Shown here in pieces: positions 50,634 through 59,057 of a DNA stretch of 64,000 nt (the first letter of the stretch is position 1; the number at the start of each line of letters is the position of its first letter). Under the pieces are notes generated by a model. That model saw only the letters and a program-made list of their open reading frames with translations, had not been told where the DNA came from and did no database searches. This DNA comes from Sphingomonas hylomeconis (lineage in GTDB: Bacteria; Pseudomonadota; Alphaproteobacteria; Sphingomonadales; Sphingomonadaceae), in assembly GCF_025370105.1 (NCBI RefSeq), contig NZ_JANQBK010000001.1, forward strand, positions 620,001-684,000. The letters are read 5' to 3'. The position numbers and the translations under genes were made by a program.

Positions 50634-51421
50634 TTCACAGCGCCTATGCACACGGGACAGTCTTCCGACGGCATGTCGGCGAGCGTCGCGACCATGGTTT
50701 TGAGCATGTCGATTCTTCCTTCTCTGAGCGGCGGTGCCTGATCGATCGGGGCAGCGGCCAGCGCGGCGCGCACCCCCTCGGCAAGCGGGTTGATGACGGG
50801 AATGGCGGTGGCCGCGGCAATCCGGTCGGCGATCGGGGACATGCAGGTGCAGCCAAGCAGGATGGCATCGGCGCCGCGCGCTGCGGCACGGGCGACCCCG
50901 GCATGGACGGCATCGAGGATCATGGTGCTGCCGTTCCTGACCCCGGCAAGATATCCGTCGGGACCGGTGAGCCGGTCGAGATCGCCTTCCTGCCCGACGT
51001 TGTCGATGTCGATGCAGGCGGCGTCGAAGCCATAGTCACGCAGCAGACCGGTCACGATGAAATTCATCGATTCGGGCCAGACGGTGACGATCGCGAAGCT
51101 GCCATGTGCCGCGGCGGCCGTCATCCCGGCCTGCCCCGCGCCGATCGCCGGGATCGCCAGCGCGGCGGTCATCGCGGCGAGGCCGTAATCGCCGAGGCTG
51201 TCGATCACGACCGCGTCACACCCCTGTTCGGCGGCGGCGACCGCGGCCTCGGCATGGCCGATCGCCTGCATCGCGCGTTCGAGCGGGGTATAGGGGAAGA
51301 CGGGCACGCGTGAGGGCCAGGCGGACAGCAGCGCGCCGTGCGGCAGAAGCCCGGTCAGCTCGGCCGCGGGCGGGCCACGGCGCAGCGGATCGTGCGGTGT
51401 TCCGATCAGGCCGATCTTCAC
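50630..51421 (-). CDS. Asp/Glu/hydantoin racemase-fold protein with a single catalytic Cys
   Basis: A 263-residue member of the Asp/Glu racemase superfamily, closest in pattern to hydantoin racemases. The first active-site block reads VVIDSLGDYGL, with Ser75 where racemases have Cys (ACFGDPGL), while the second block LLGCTCMSP keeps Cys191. Two cysteines are needed for racemisation, so the protein may instead be a decarboxylase or isomerase, as in arylmalonate decarboxylase or maleate isomerase, which use fewer. It overlaps both neighbours by four bases. Confidence 0.87.
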   Translation of the reverse strand: MKIGLIGTPHDPLRRGPPAAELTGLLPHGALLSAWPSRVPVFPYTPLERAMQAIGHAEAAVAAAEQGCDAVVIDSLGDYGLAAMTAALAIPAIGAGQAGMTAAAAHGSFAIVTVWPESMNFIVTGLLRDYGFDAACIDIDNVGQEGDLDRLTGPDGYLAGVRNGSTMILDAVHAGVARAAARGADAILLGCTCMSPIADRIAAATAIPVINPLAEGVRAALAAAPIDQAPPLREGRIDMLKTMVATLADMPSEDCPVCIGAVK

Positions 51422-52320
51422 GCGATTTCCACCAGCTCGAGCAGTTCGCCGGCCGGGCCGACTACGGTCGCGGCGCGGCGACCTTCGTAGAACGCGCCCG
51501 TGCGGGGCTGGGGCGGGGTGAGGAAATCCAGCCCGCGCCCGTCGAGCGTATCCACCGCCAGCGTGACCAGCGCATTGCCTGGGGGGAGGGCGCCCGCCGC
51601 CCGGCCACGCACGATCGCCTGCGCCGGATAGTCATCGACTTCGACGATCGGCATCCGTCCCTTCTGCGCCATGCTGATCGTCGTCAGCGTCGCCGCATCG
51701 AGGCCGAAGGCGGTGTTTATCATGCTGTAGGGGATGGTGTAGGTGCCGCCTTCCTCAAGCGCCAAATGATCGGCGTACCAGCGCATCGTCCGGGCGCGAT
51801 CAGGCGCGGCCAGGATCACGATGAACATATGGTCGACGGGGGCGGCGGCGCGCGGCAGGTCGGAGGTCGGCGTGTCTTCGCGCACCTCGTTGAGGTAGAC
51901 CATCTCCCTACCTCGCCCGAGCATCTGCATCGCCACGAAATAGGGCAGGCCGGGAATTTCTTTGGGCTGGCCAACAATCTCAAACCCGCTGCCGGCAAGC
52001 CGGTCCGGCCAGCCGAACACGTCCTGCACGGTGATCTCATAGGCGGCCCAGCCATAGCTGCGCGTGGGCATGAAATCGTCCGGCAGCGGCTGTTCGACGA
52101 GACGCAGGCGGCACGGCGCGCCGCTGACCGACGCCAGCGTGGCAAAGCGCGCACCGGCCGAGGCCGGGCAACCCCAGCTGGCCGCGAGATCGGCATCGAG
52201 CGCGCCGTGCTCGATCACGGCAAGCCCGAGCATATCGCGATAATCGGCCAGCGCGCCTTCGAGATCGGGGGTGGTCGAAAGCCCGCCGATGATCCGGCCA
52301 TGCGTCAAAAAGCTCATCAA
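51418..52320 (-). CDS. Two-domain VOC family protein
   Basis: A 300-residue vicinal-oxygen-chelate protein with two glyoxalase-like halves (ISGL-type start GGLSTTPDLEGALADYRDML, and the second half from VDHMFIVILAAPDRARTMRW). Size and arrangement resemble extradiol dioxygenases or methylmalonyl-CoA-epimerase relatives. Expected metal ligands (His, His, Glu) are not all evident; the second half has a DHMF His and late Glu residues (GELLELVEIA). Coupled to both neighbours by ATGA overlaps. Confidence 0.83.
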   Translation of the reverse strand: MMSFLTHGRIIGGLSTTPDLEGALADYRDMLGLAVIEHGALDADLAASWGCPASAGARFATLASVSGAPCRLRLVEQPLPDDFMPTRSYGWAAYEITVQDVFGWPDRLAGSGFEIVGQPKEIPGLPYFVAMQMLGRGREMVYLNEVREDTPTSDLPRAAAPVDHMFIVILAAPDRARTMRWYADHLALEEGGTYTIPYSMINTAFGLDAATLTTISMAQKGRMPIVEVDDYPAQAIVRGRAAGALPPGNALVTLAVDTLDGRGLDFLTPPQPRTGAFYEGRRAATVVGPAGELLELVEIA

Positions 52321-53081
52321 TCGGCTCCGCGGGTGAAATCAGGCGTGCGTTTGGCGAGAAAGGCATCGACCCCCTCGGCGAAATCGGGGAGCGAAAAGGC
52401 CTCGGCGAACAGCGCCGCGGTCTCGGCGTCGTCATCGGCCTGGCCATCGAGAATGCGGCGGACGATTGCCTTGGACTGACGGATGCTGTGCAGCGATTTG
52501 GCGGCGATCGTGTCGGCGAGCGGGCGCGGATCATCGGCGACGAGATCGATCAGGCCGATCCGCAATGCCTCGTCTGTGTCGAGCAGCGATCCGGTGAAGA
52601 GGATCCGCTTGGCCTGTGCCGGCCCTACCAGATCAACCAGCAGCTTGGTATCGTGAAGCGAATAGACGAGGCCGAGATTGGCCGGGGTGATGCCGAAGCG
52701 CGCCGGCGCGCGTGCAACGCGCAGATCGCAGGCGATCGCCAGCCCGCAGCCGCCGCCGACGCAATCGCCCTCGATGAACGCGATCACCGGCTTGGCGGCG
52801 CGTGCGAGCGTGCGTTGGGCGTGCGCGATCGCTGCCTGGTTCGCGGCACGCCACTTCGGATCGCGCGCGCCGGCGCCGAACTCGCCGATATCGGCCCCGG
52901 CACAGAACGCGCCGGGCTCGGCGGCGGCGAGGATCAGCACACGCACCTGCGGGTCGGCCATCGCTTCGTCGACCAGGCGCGGCAATTGCTCCCACATTGC
53001 CTGGGTGAAGGCGTTGCGCTTCGCCGCGCGGTCAATCAACAGGTGCGCCACCGCACCGTCGCGTTCGAGCCGCAGCGTCAT
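52317..53081 (-). CDS. Crotonase-fold (enoyl-CoA hydratase/isomerase family) protein lacking hydratase Glu residues
   Basis: A 254-residue crotonase superfamily member. Oxyanion-hole motifs are intact (GAFCAGADIGEFGAG near 58-72 and GDCVGGGCGLAIACDL near 105-120), so it should bind an acyl-CoA thioester. Aligned without gaps to rat enoyl-CoA hydratase, the catalytic Glu144 and Glu164 positions hold Pro (in GITPANLGL) and Arg (in AKRILFTG). A simple hydratase is therefore unlikely; isomerase, hydrolase, C-C cleavage or decarboxylase chemistry is possible. Coupled by ATGA on both sides. Confidence 0.85.
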   Translation of the reverse strand: MTLRLERDGAVAHLLIDRAAKRNAFTQAMWEQLPRLVDEAMADPQVRVLILAAAEPGAFCAGADIGEFGAGARDPKWRAANQAAIAHAQRTLARAAKPVIAFIEGDCVGGGCGLAIACDLRVARAPARFGITPANLGLVYSLHDTKLLVDLVGPAQAKRILFTGSLLDTDEALRIGLIDLVADDPRPLADTIAAKSLHSIRQSKAIVRRILDGQADDDAETAALFAEAFSLPDFAEGVDAFLAKRTPDFTRGAD

Positions 53082-53944
53082 GCCGGATCGACCTTGGCGA
53101 GATGCTGCGCGATCTCACGGCGGGTCGCGATCCACACATCGTCATGGCCGCGGACATGTTCGAGGAATTCCTCGAACGCCCAGATCCGCGCCGGGCGGCC
53201 GATGATGCGCAGGTGCAGCCCCAGCGACATCATCTTTGGATTGCCCTCGGCGCCTTCGCGGTAGAGCTGGTCGAAGCAGCGGCGGGCATAATCGAGCCAG
53301 CTTTGCGGCGTGTAGGACGGATCGGTCCACATCTTCATGTCGTTGGTGTCGAGCTGGTACGGCACGATCGCGATCGGACGGCCAGGGACGGTATCGCGAT
53401 CCCAGAAAGGCACGTCGCCCGAATAGTCATCCATGTGATATTCGAACCCTGCCTCGATCAGCAGGCGCCGGGTATTGTCGGTATGAAGATAGCGACTGAG
53501 CCAGCCATAGGGCCGCGTGCCGGTGGTCCGTTCGATCGAGGCGACCGCCTTGGCGATGAAGTCGCGCTCGGCGGCCTCGTCCATCTTGAACTGGTGGATC
53601 CAGCGATAGCCGTGGCTGACGGGTTCATGGCCGAGCTCGCGGATCGCCGCCGCGATCTCGGGATGATTTTCGAGCGACAGCGCGGCAACCGTCCAGCTCG
53701 CGCGGATATCGTGCGCGCGCAGCAGCTTGACGATCCGCGGCGCGCCCGCGCCGATGCCGTAGCGATAGTTGCTCTCGTTGCCGTAATTGCGCAGGGAGCC
53801 TTTCACGAAGATGCCGAGTTCGTCGACCGGCTCCATCCCGCGATCGCCGCGCGCGACCGTCATTTCCGAGCCTTCCTCGACATTGACCACGACCGACAGC
53901 GCGATCCGGGCCTTGGCGGGCCAGTCGATCCGTTCCTCGCGCAT
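53078..53944 (-). CDS. PuuE/allantoinase-like polysaccharide-deacetylase-family protein
   Basis: A 288-residue NodB-fold protein of the PuuE group, cytoplasmic amidohydrolases acting on ureides or cyclic amides rather than sugars. Typical are IALSVVVNVEEGSEMTVARG at the N-terminus, HDIRASWTVAALSLENHPEI, EPVSHGYRWIHQF (metal His) and DDYSGDVPFWDRD. No signal peptide, so a small-molecule C-N hydrolase is more likely than a polysaccharide enzyme. With the amidase nearby it suggests an amide or ureide step. TGATG junction upstream. Confidence 0.87.
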   Translation of the reverse strand: MREERIDWPAKARIALSVVVNVEEGSEMTVARGDRGMEPVDELGIFVKGSLRNYGNESNYRYGIGAGAPRIVKLLRAHDIRASWTVAALSLENHPEIAAAIRELGHEPVSHGYRWIHQFKMDEAAERDFIAKAVASIERTTGTRPYGWLSRYLHTDNTRRLLIEAGFEYHMDDYSGDVPFWDRDTVPGRPIAIVPYQLDTNDMKMWTDPSYTPQSWLDYARRCFDQLYREGAEGNPKMMSLGLHLRIIGRPARIWAFEEFLEHVRGHDDVWIATRREIAQHLAKVDPA

Positions 53945-54744
53945 CAGTGCATTTCCTCGCCGCCGGAGACGTTGATCGCCTCGCCGGTCACGTAAAAGGC
54001 CTCATCGGAGGCGAGCCATGCGCACGCCGCGGCGGTGTCGGTAGCCTTGCCGGGGCGACCCATGGGATTCTTGTGCGCCATGTTGGCGAGATAGGCGTCG
54101 GTATCTGCGAAACCCAAAAGCTTGGCGAAATAGTCGTTCTGCTGCGCGCCGAGACCGGTCGTGACGTGGTTGGGGCACACGGCGTTGACGGTGATCGCGT
54201 GCGCGCCGAGCTCGATCGCGCTGGCGCGGGTCAGGCCGATCATGCCGTGTTTCGAGCTGACATAGGCGGGCAGATGCGGGAAGGCCGATTTGGCTGCCTG
54301 GCTGGCGATGTTGATGATCCGCCCGCCCTTGCCGTGCGCGACCATCGCCCGCGCGGCCGCCTGTGTGGCATAGAAAGCGCCCGACAGATTGACCGCGATC
54401 ACCGTTGCCCAATCGACAGGATCGACCTCAAGCAACGGCTTCATCATGAATCCGATCCCGGCATTGTTGACGAAGATATCGACGCTGCCGAACGCCGCGA
54501 CGGCGCCGTCGACCAAAGCGGTACATTGCGCGGCATCCGATACGTCGCAGGCGATCGTCTCGACGCTGGCGCCGAGGGCACGCAGGCGATCGGCGATCGC
54601 GCGGGCTTCGTCATCGATCTCGCGATCCGAGACGACGCAGTTGGCGCCCTCTTCGGCAAAGCGCTGCAGGATCGCCTGGCCGAGCCCCTTGTCCTTGCCC
54701 GATCCAGTGACGACGACGGTCTTGCCGGCAAAGCGCGCCATCAC
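53944..54744 (-). CDS. SDR family NAD(P)-dependent oxidoreductase
   Basis: A 266-residue classical short-chain dehydrogenase: cofactor loop VVTGSGKDKGLGQAI near 10-24, acidic strand end VSDREID (NAD preference plausible), NNAGIGF near 92 and YVSSKHGMIGL with the catalytic Tyr/Lys near 160-164. Probably oxidises a hydroxyacyl or alcohol intermediate. Its stop overlaps the deacetylase start (TGATG) and its start overlaps the RedY-like gene (ATGA). Confidence 0.9.
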   Translation of the reverse strand: MMARFAGKTVVVTGSGKDKGLGQAILQRFAEEGANCVVSDREIDDEARAIADRLRALGASVETIACDVSDAAQCTALVDGAVAAFGSVDIFVNNAGIGFMMKPLLEVDPVDWATVIAVNLSGAFYATQAAARAMVAHGKGGRIINIASQAAKSAFPHLPAYVSSKHGMIGLTRASAIELGAHAITVNAVCPNHVTTGLGAQQNDYFAKLLGFADTDAYLANMAHKNPMGRPGKATDTAAACAWLASDEAFYVTGEAINVSGGEEMH

Positions 54745-55046
54745 AGATCCTCGGTGAGCAGGAACTGGGGATTGTCGGCATAATCCGCGAATGCGGCGGC
54801 GACCTTCTGGAACGCCTCGGTCGAGACTTCCGCTACGAACGGATCGAGCGCGGTGATGTCGATCACCTCGATATAGTCATACGGCGCGGGTGCGTCGCTG
54901 CCGAACAGGCCGGTGGTGCGATGCACGCTGAAGCGCTCGACCGAGGGCAACGCGTTGGCGCCGGGAATATCGGCCTCGCGTGCCCATGCCTCATAGGCGG
55001 CCGCATGGACACCGGGCTTGAGATTGAACAGGACGACGATCCGCAT
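54741..55046 (-). CDS. RedY/HapK-like dimeric alpha+beta barrel protein
   Basis: A 101-residue protein of the RedY-like HapK family, small ferredoxin-like proteins first noted in prodigiosin-type clusters: MRIVVLFNLKPGVHAAAYEA, PSVERFSVHRTTGLFG, YIEVIDITALDPFVAEV. AGGAG six bases before ATG 55046 is one of the few clear ribosome sites in this operon, after a 10-base gap from the amidase stop. A cyclase, monooxygenase or binding role is unknown. Confidence 0.85.
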   Translation of the reverse strand: MRIVVLFNLKPGVHAAAYEAWAREADIPGANALPSVERFSVHRTTGLFGSDAPAPYDYIEVIDITALDPFVAEVSTEAFQKVAAAFADYADNPQFLLTEDL

Positions 55047-55056
55047 GGTTTTTCTC

Positions 55057-56376
55057 CTAAGGGGCAGTGGCGGTCGGGCCCGCGGAAAGGCGGGCGGCAA
55101 TGTGGCGGGCGATTGCGATCAGCGCGCGCTCGCTTTCGGCCGGGCCGATCAGTTGGACCGCGACGGGCATGCCGTCGGCATCGGTTCCGGCTGGCAGCGA
55201 GAGTGCAGGGAGACCGGCTATATTGGCGAGCGCAGTGAAATCGGCCTGGTTGGCGGGCGCGCGGGTGCCCTGTTCAAACGCGGCTTGCGGCGCGGTCGGC
55301 AGCAGCAACACGCCATCTGCGCCGATCCGTTCACGCAGCGCGGCGCCGATGTCTCCGAGCAGCGCCGGATCGGCAACCGCCCGATCGGCATAATCGAGCA
55401 GCCAGCGCAGCTCTTTCGACAGCAGATCGGCTTTGGCACTGCGCGCCGCGCCAAGCCAGTCGGACAGCTCACGCGCGCTCTTGACGAACCCCGCGGTGCG
55501 GACCGCGGACAACGGGCCCAGCCGCAGCGACGAACGCCCGAGATGATCGAGCGTGGCGAGCGCGCGATCATAAGCATCGCAGACGGCGGGTGCGCACTCC
55601 ACATCGCCGAGATCGTCGAGCACCACGAGCCGGCCGAGCGCCGGGGCGGGCCGGGCTGCGCCGAGCGCCATCCACACCGCCTCGAGATCATCGAGGGAGC
55701 GGGCGAGCGGGCCGATACAGTCGAGCGAGCGGGCCAAAGGGATGAGCCCGTCGTCGGGCAGCGTGCCATTGGTCGGCTTGAGGCCGTAGACACCGCAATA
55801 GGCCGCGGGAATGCGTACCGAGCCCAACGTATCGGTGCCGAGCGAAGCGAAGCAGAAGCCAGCGGCCACCGCGGCACCGCTGCCGCCCGAGGATCCCCCG
55901 GGGGTGCGATTCCTGCCGATCGGGTTGCGTGCGGTCCCGAACCATATGTTATCGGTCGTGGCGCCAAGTGCCGCCTCGTGCATGTTCAGCGTGCCGAGCA
56001 CCACTGCGCCCGCCGCGCGCAGCCGTTCGACGACCACGGCGTCGCGATCGGCGATGATGCCGCGACGCAGCGCCATGCCGGCATTCCATTCGAGCCCCGA
56101 GACCGCGATGTTCGCCTTGACCGCGATCGTCATGCCTTCGAGCGGGCGCACCTGCCCGCCAGCGAAGCGCGCATCGCTTTGCGCCGCAGCGTCGCGGGCG
56201 CCATTGCGATCGAGCGCGATGAAGCTGCGCAGCTCGGGATCCCGGCGGTCGATCTCCGCCAGTGCCGCCGCCACCACCGCGGCAATGCTCGTTTCACCGG
56301 CGCGCACCGCAGCATGCAGCGTGGCAAGGTCATGTATGGCCGATGAGCGGGCGGGCAGGGCGGCGGGGGCGGCCAT
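55057..56376 (-). CDS. Amidase (amidase signature family)
   Basis: A 439-residue amidase-signature hydrolase with the Ser-cisSer-Lys triad: Lys87 in MTIAVKANI, the Ser pair in PGGSSGGSGAAV (about 159-170) and the nucleophile Ser186 in GTDTLGSVRIPAA (canonical DTGGS, here TLGS). It should hydrolyse a carboxamide, possibly an intermediate or the entry substrate of the pathway. Starts directly after the CoA-ligase stop (TGAATG). Confidence 0.93.
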   Translation of the reverse strand: MAAPAALPARSSAIHDLATLHAAVRAGETSIAAVVAAALAEIDRRDPELRSFIALDRNGARDAAAQSDARFAGGQVRPLEGMTIAVKANIAVSGLEWNAGMALRRGIIADRDAVVVERLRAAGAVVLGTLNMHEAALGATTDNIWFGTARNPIGRNRTPGGSSGGSGAAVAAGFCFASLGTDTLGSVRIPAAYCGVYGLKPTNGTLPDDGLIPLARSLDCIGPLARSLDDLEAVWMALGAARPAPALGRLVVLDDLGDVECAPAVCDAYDRALATLDHLGRSSLRLGPLSAVRTAGFVKSARELSDWLGAARSAKADLLSKELRWLLDYADRAVADPALLGDIGAALRERIGADGVLLLPTAPQAAFEQGTRAPANQADFTALANIAGLPALSLPAGTDADGMPVAVQLIGPAESERALIAIARHIAARLSAGPTATAP

Positions 56377-57747
56377 TCAGTCGCGCTCGTCGATCAGGCG
56401 GATCGGCTTCTGGCGAACGTCGATCTGCGTCAGTGCCGCGGTGCCGCCCGGGGCTTCGAACTCGACGAGAACTTCCACGCCGAGCCCCTGGCGCAGCACC
56501 GAGGCGAGTTCTCCTCTGTTGCTGCCGCCCTTGCTCTCCAGCACCACCACCATGTCTTCGCGCTGCGTCGCGGGGTCGCGGACCATCCGGCACACGAACT
56601 CGCCCGTCAGATCGGGGCGGTTCTCGATGATCGCGCCGATCGCGTGCGGAAACACGTTGATGCCGCGCAGCTTGACCATGTTGTCGCTGCGACCCTTGAA
56701 TCCGGCGATGCGCTTGAACACGATCCCGGTATCGCTCTGGCCCGACAGCTCGTGCGTGATGTCATGCGTATTGAAGCGGATGCACGGCGCGATATCGTCC
56801 TTGTAGAGGCACGTCACGACCATGTCGCCGGTGCCGCCCGGCGAGACCGCAGCACCGCTATCGACGTCGAGCAATTCGAGATACTGCGCGTCCTCCCAAA
56901 CATAGAGGCCGTTGCGATCGGGGCCCTCACCCGCGATCGCGCCGGTGTCGCCGACGCCGTACCAGTCGAACGCCTTGGCCCCGCCCCAGGCGGCCTCGAC
57001 CGCCGAGCGATCCTCGGTGCCGAGATGCGCAAAGATCATCCGGACGTTGAGCTGCTCGAGCAGCCCCTCTTCGCGTGCGACATCGGCGAGCTTGCGCAGA
57101 TAATCGATGAATCCTGCCAGCACGGTCACGCCGAAATCGGCCATCAGCCGCACCTGCGCCAGCGAACGGGTTTCGATCCCGGTGCCCGCCGAAAGGAAGA
57201 TCGAGTTGGTGTAGCGAGTGACGGCCTCGCGGATATAGTGGCCGCCGTTGATCATGCCGTGGCCATAGACCGACTGCACGACGTCCGACGGCTCGAGCCC
57301 CTGCCAGCGATACATCCGCCCGACCAGCAGGTTGGGCACTTCACGCCCCTTGGGGCCGAACAGCAATGGCTGGGGTCGGCCGGTCGTGCCCGACGTGGTG
57401 TGGAAGATCACCGGGACATGATCATCCCCCTCGATCCCCGCAAAATCGCCAAACGGGGGGCAAGCGGCGACCGAGGCCATCACGTCCGACTTGTCATAGG
57501 TCGGCAGCTTGGTGATGTCGGCCAGGCCGCGAATGTCGCCGGGCTCGATTCCCTGCGCGCCCCATAGCCGCTGATAGAAGGGAATCTGCCAGCCGCGCGC
57601 CATCAGCCTGCGGAACTGCGCATCCTGGATCGCGAACAACTGGTCGCGGCTCATGCCCTTGTAGCGCGCCTCGAATGCGTCACCGACCGGATAGGCGTCG
57701 AGCATCGCCTTGGCGTCGATCGCTTCGAAATAGGTCGGAAAGGTCAT
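56377..57747 (-). CDS. Phenylacetate-CoA-ligase-like (PaaK family) acyl-CoA synthetase
   Basis: A 456-residue adenylate-forming enzyme of the PaaK type. ATP motif IFHTTSGTTGRPQPLLFG near 107-124, YGVGDTGAIAGEG, the hinge-preceding GDMVVTCLYKDDIAPCIRFN and GRSDNMVKLRGINVFP with the family's Lys. It would activate an aromatic or alicyclic acid with CoA, the probable entry to the CoA part of the pathway. ATG 57747 overlaps the PrpD-like stop (ATGA). Confidence 0.92.
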   Translation of the reverse strand: MTFPTYFEAIDAKAMLDAYPVGDAFEARYKGMSRDQLFAIQDAQFRRLMARGWQIPFYQRLWGAQGIEPGDIRGLADITKLPTYDKSDVMASVAACPPFGDFAGIEGDDHVPVIFHTTSGTTGRPQPLLFGPKGREVPNLLVGRMYRWQGLEPSDVVQSVYGHGMINGGHYIREAVTRYTNSIFLSAGTGIETRSLAQVRLMADFGVTVLAGFIDYLRKLADVAREEGLLEQLNVRMIFAHLGTEDRSAVEAAWGGAKAFDWYGVGDTGAIAGEGPDRNGLYVWEDAQYLELLDVDSGAAVSPGGTGDMVVTCLYKDDIAPCIRFNTHDITHELSGQSDTGIVFKRIAGFKGRSDNMVKLRGINVFPHAIGAIIENRPDLTGEFVCRMVRDPATQREDMVVVLESKGGSNRGELASVLRQGLGVEVLVEFEAPGGTAALTQIDVRQKPIRLIDERD

Positions 57748-59057
57748 TGCGGCTCCGTCTGGGTAAGATAGGCAAGGGGTGCATCGAACAGCCGCGGATC
57801 GGCGGCGGGATCGGCGAGGGCGCGCGCCAGGCGCTGCTTCGCCGTGGCGCTCGCGGCGTCGAGCGGCGCGCCCGGGCTGCCCAGCGTATCGGCGATCGCA
57901 CGCTCGATCCGCGTGCCGTCGGTGAGGGCGATGGTGAGACGCTGCGGCGAGAGCGCGTTGAGATCGGGGTTGGTGTCGACCGAGACCGTGAGCTTTTCGG
58001 CAAGCGCGCGCAGCGTGGGATCGGCGAACTGCCCGCTGGTGAAGCAGCGCGGATCGATCATCCCATCGCGCAGCATCAGCGCGGTTAGAAAGGGCAGACA
58101 CAGCCGGGCATAGGCGGGGCTCATCTCCGGCATCGGCGGACGGCCGACGAGCCGCGCGATCAGCGGCGGCACCTCGGCATGGATCGTCGCGATCCGATCG
58201 GGCGCGATTACGCCCTCGGCCCGAAGCGCGGCGAGCGTACCGAGCGTCGCATGACTGGCGCGGCCCGACGGATAAGGCTTGGTGCTGACTTCGGCGATGC
58301 GCCAGACGCGACCCAGATCGCGCGTGTAGGTGGCGAGATCGCCCTCGTCGATCAGCTTGAAATAGCCGTACGGGCCCTCGAGCGCGTCGTGCGGGCCCGT
58401 GAGGCCGGCGCGCACCAGATCCACTGCGCATAGCGCGGCGCGCGCGGCGGTGGCGACTTGCAGCGGCAGCGCGACCGAGCCTTCGACATGCGCCTGCATG
58501 GTGCCGGCGCAAGCCGAATAAGCCGCGCCGAGGACATCGTCGAACTGACTACGGGAAAGTCCTTCGATCCGCGCGACCGCGAGCGCGGCGCCGATGCAGC
58601 CGGCGGTGGCGGGGCGGAAGAAGCGCAGCGCGCTGGTTGCGGCGATACCGAGGCCGCTTGCGACATCGACGCCGACCGCGATCGCGGCAAGCGCCTCGGC
58701 CGTGTCGCAGCCGCCGCGCCGGTCGATCGCCGCGCCGACCGCAGCGGTCACCACCGAGAGCGCATGAACCACAGCGGGTTCGTGTACCGCGTCCCATTCG
58801 AGGCAATGGATCGCAAAGCCGTTGAAGAATGCCGCCGACGGGGCGGGGAGGCGATCGGCGACGCCGAGCGCGCGCGCGTCGTCGCCGCTTCCCCAGCCCG
58901 TGACCGCGGCGAGGACTACGCGCCCAGCGGGCGATGCGGCACCGGCTGCGCCGACTGCCAGCGTATCGCCGAGCAGACGTTCGGTATCGGCGCGGACCGC
59001 CGCCGGGAGGCTGTGCGGCGCGTGTGCGAAATCGAGCAGCGCAGTGGTTGCGATCAT
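57744..59057 (-). CDS. MmgE/PrpD family protein (copy 1)
   Basis: A 437-residue member of the MmgE/PrpD family, which includes 2-methylcitrate dehydratase, cis-aconitate decarboxylase and other enzymes acting on tricarboxylic or beta-hydroxy acids. Helical domain motifs AAFFNGFAIHCLEWDAVHEP near 75-94 and the lid segment STKPYPSGRASHATLGTLAA near 258-277 are present. No methylcitrate-cycle genes (prpB, prpC) accompany it, so another substrate is likely. Tandem with a second family member. Confidence 0.9.
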   Translation of the reverse strand: MIATTALLDFAHAPHSLPAAVRADTERLLGDTLAVGAAGAASPAGRVVLAAVTGWGSGDDARALGVADRLPAPSAAFFNGFAIHCLEWDAVHEPAVVHALSVVTAAVGAAIDRRGGCDTAEALAAIAVGVDVASGLGIAATSALRFFRPATAGCIGAALAVARIEGLSRSQFDDVLGAAYSACAGTMQAHVEGSVALPLQVATAARAALCAVDLVRAGLTGPHDALEGPYGYFKLIDEGDLATYTRDLGRVWRIAEVSTKPYPSGRASHATLGTLAALRAEGVIAPDRIATIHAEVPPLIARLVGRPPMPEMSPAYARLCLPFLTALMLRDGMIDPRCFTSGQFADPTLRALAEKLTVSVDTNPDLNALSPQRLTIALTDGTRIERAIADTLGSPGAPLDAASATAKQRLARALADPAADPRLFDAPLAYLTQTEPQ

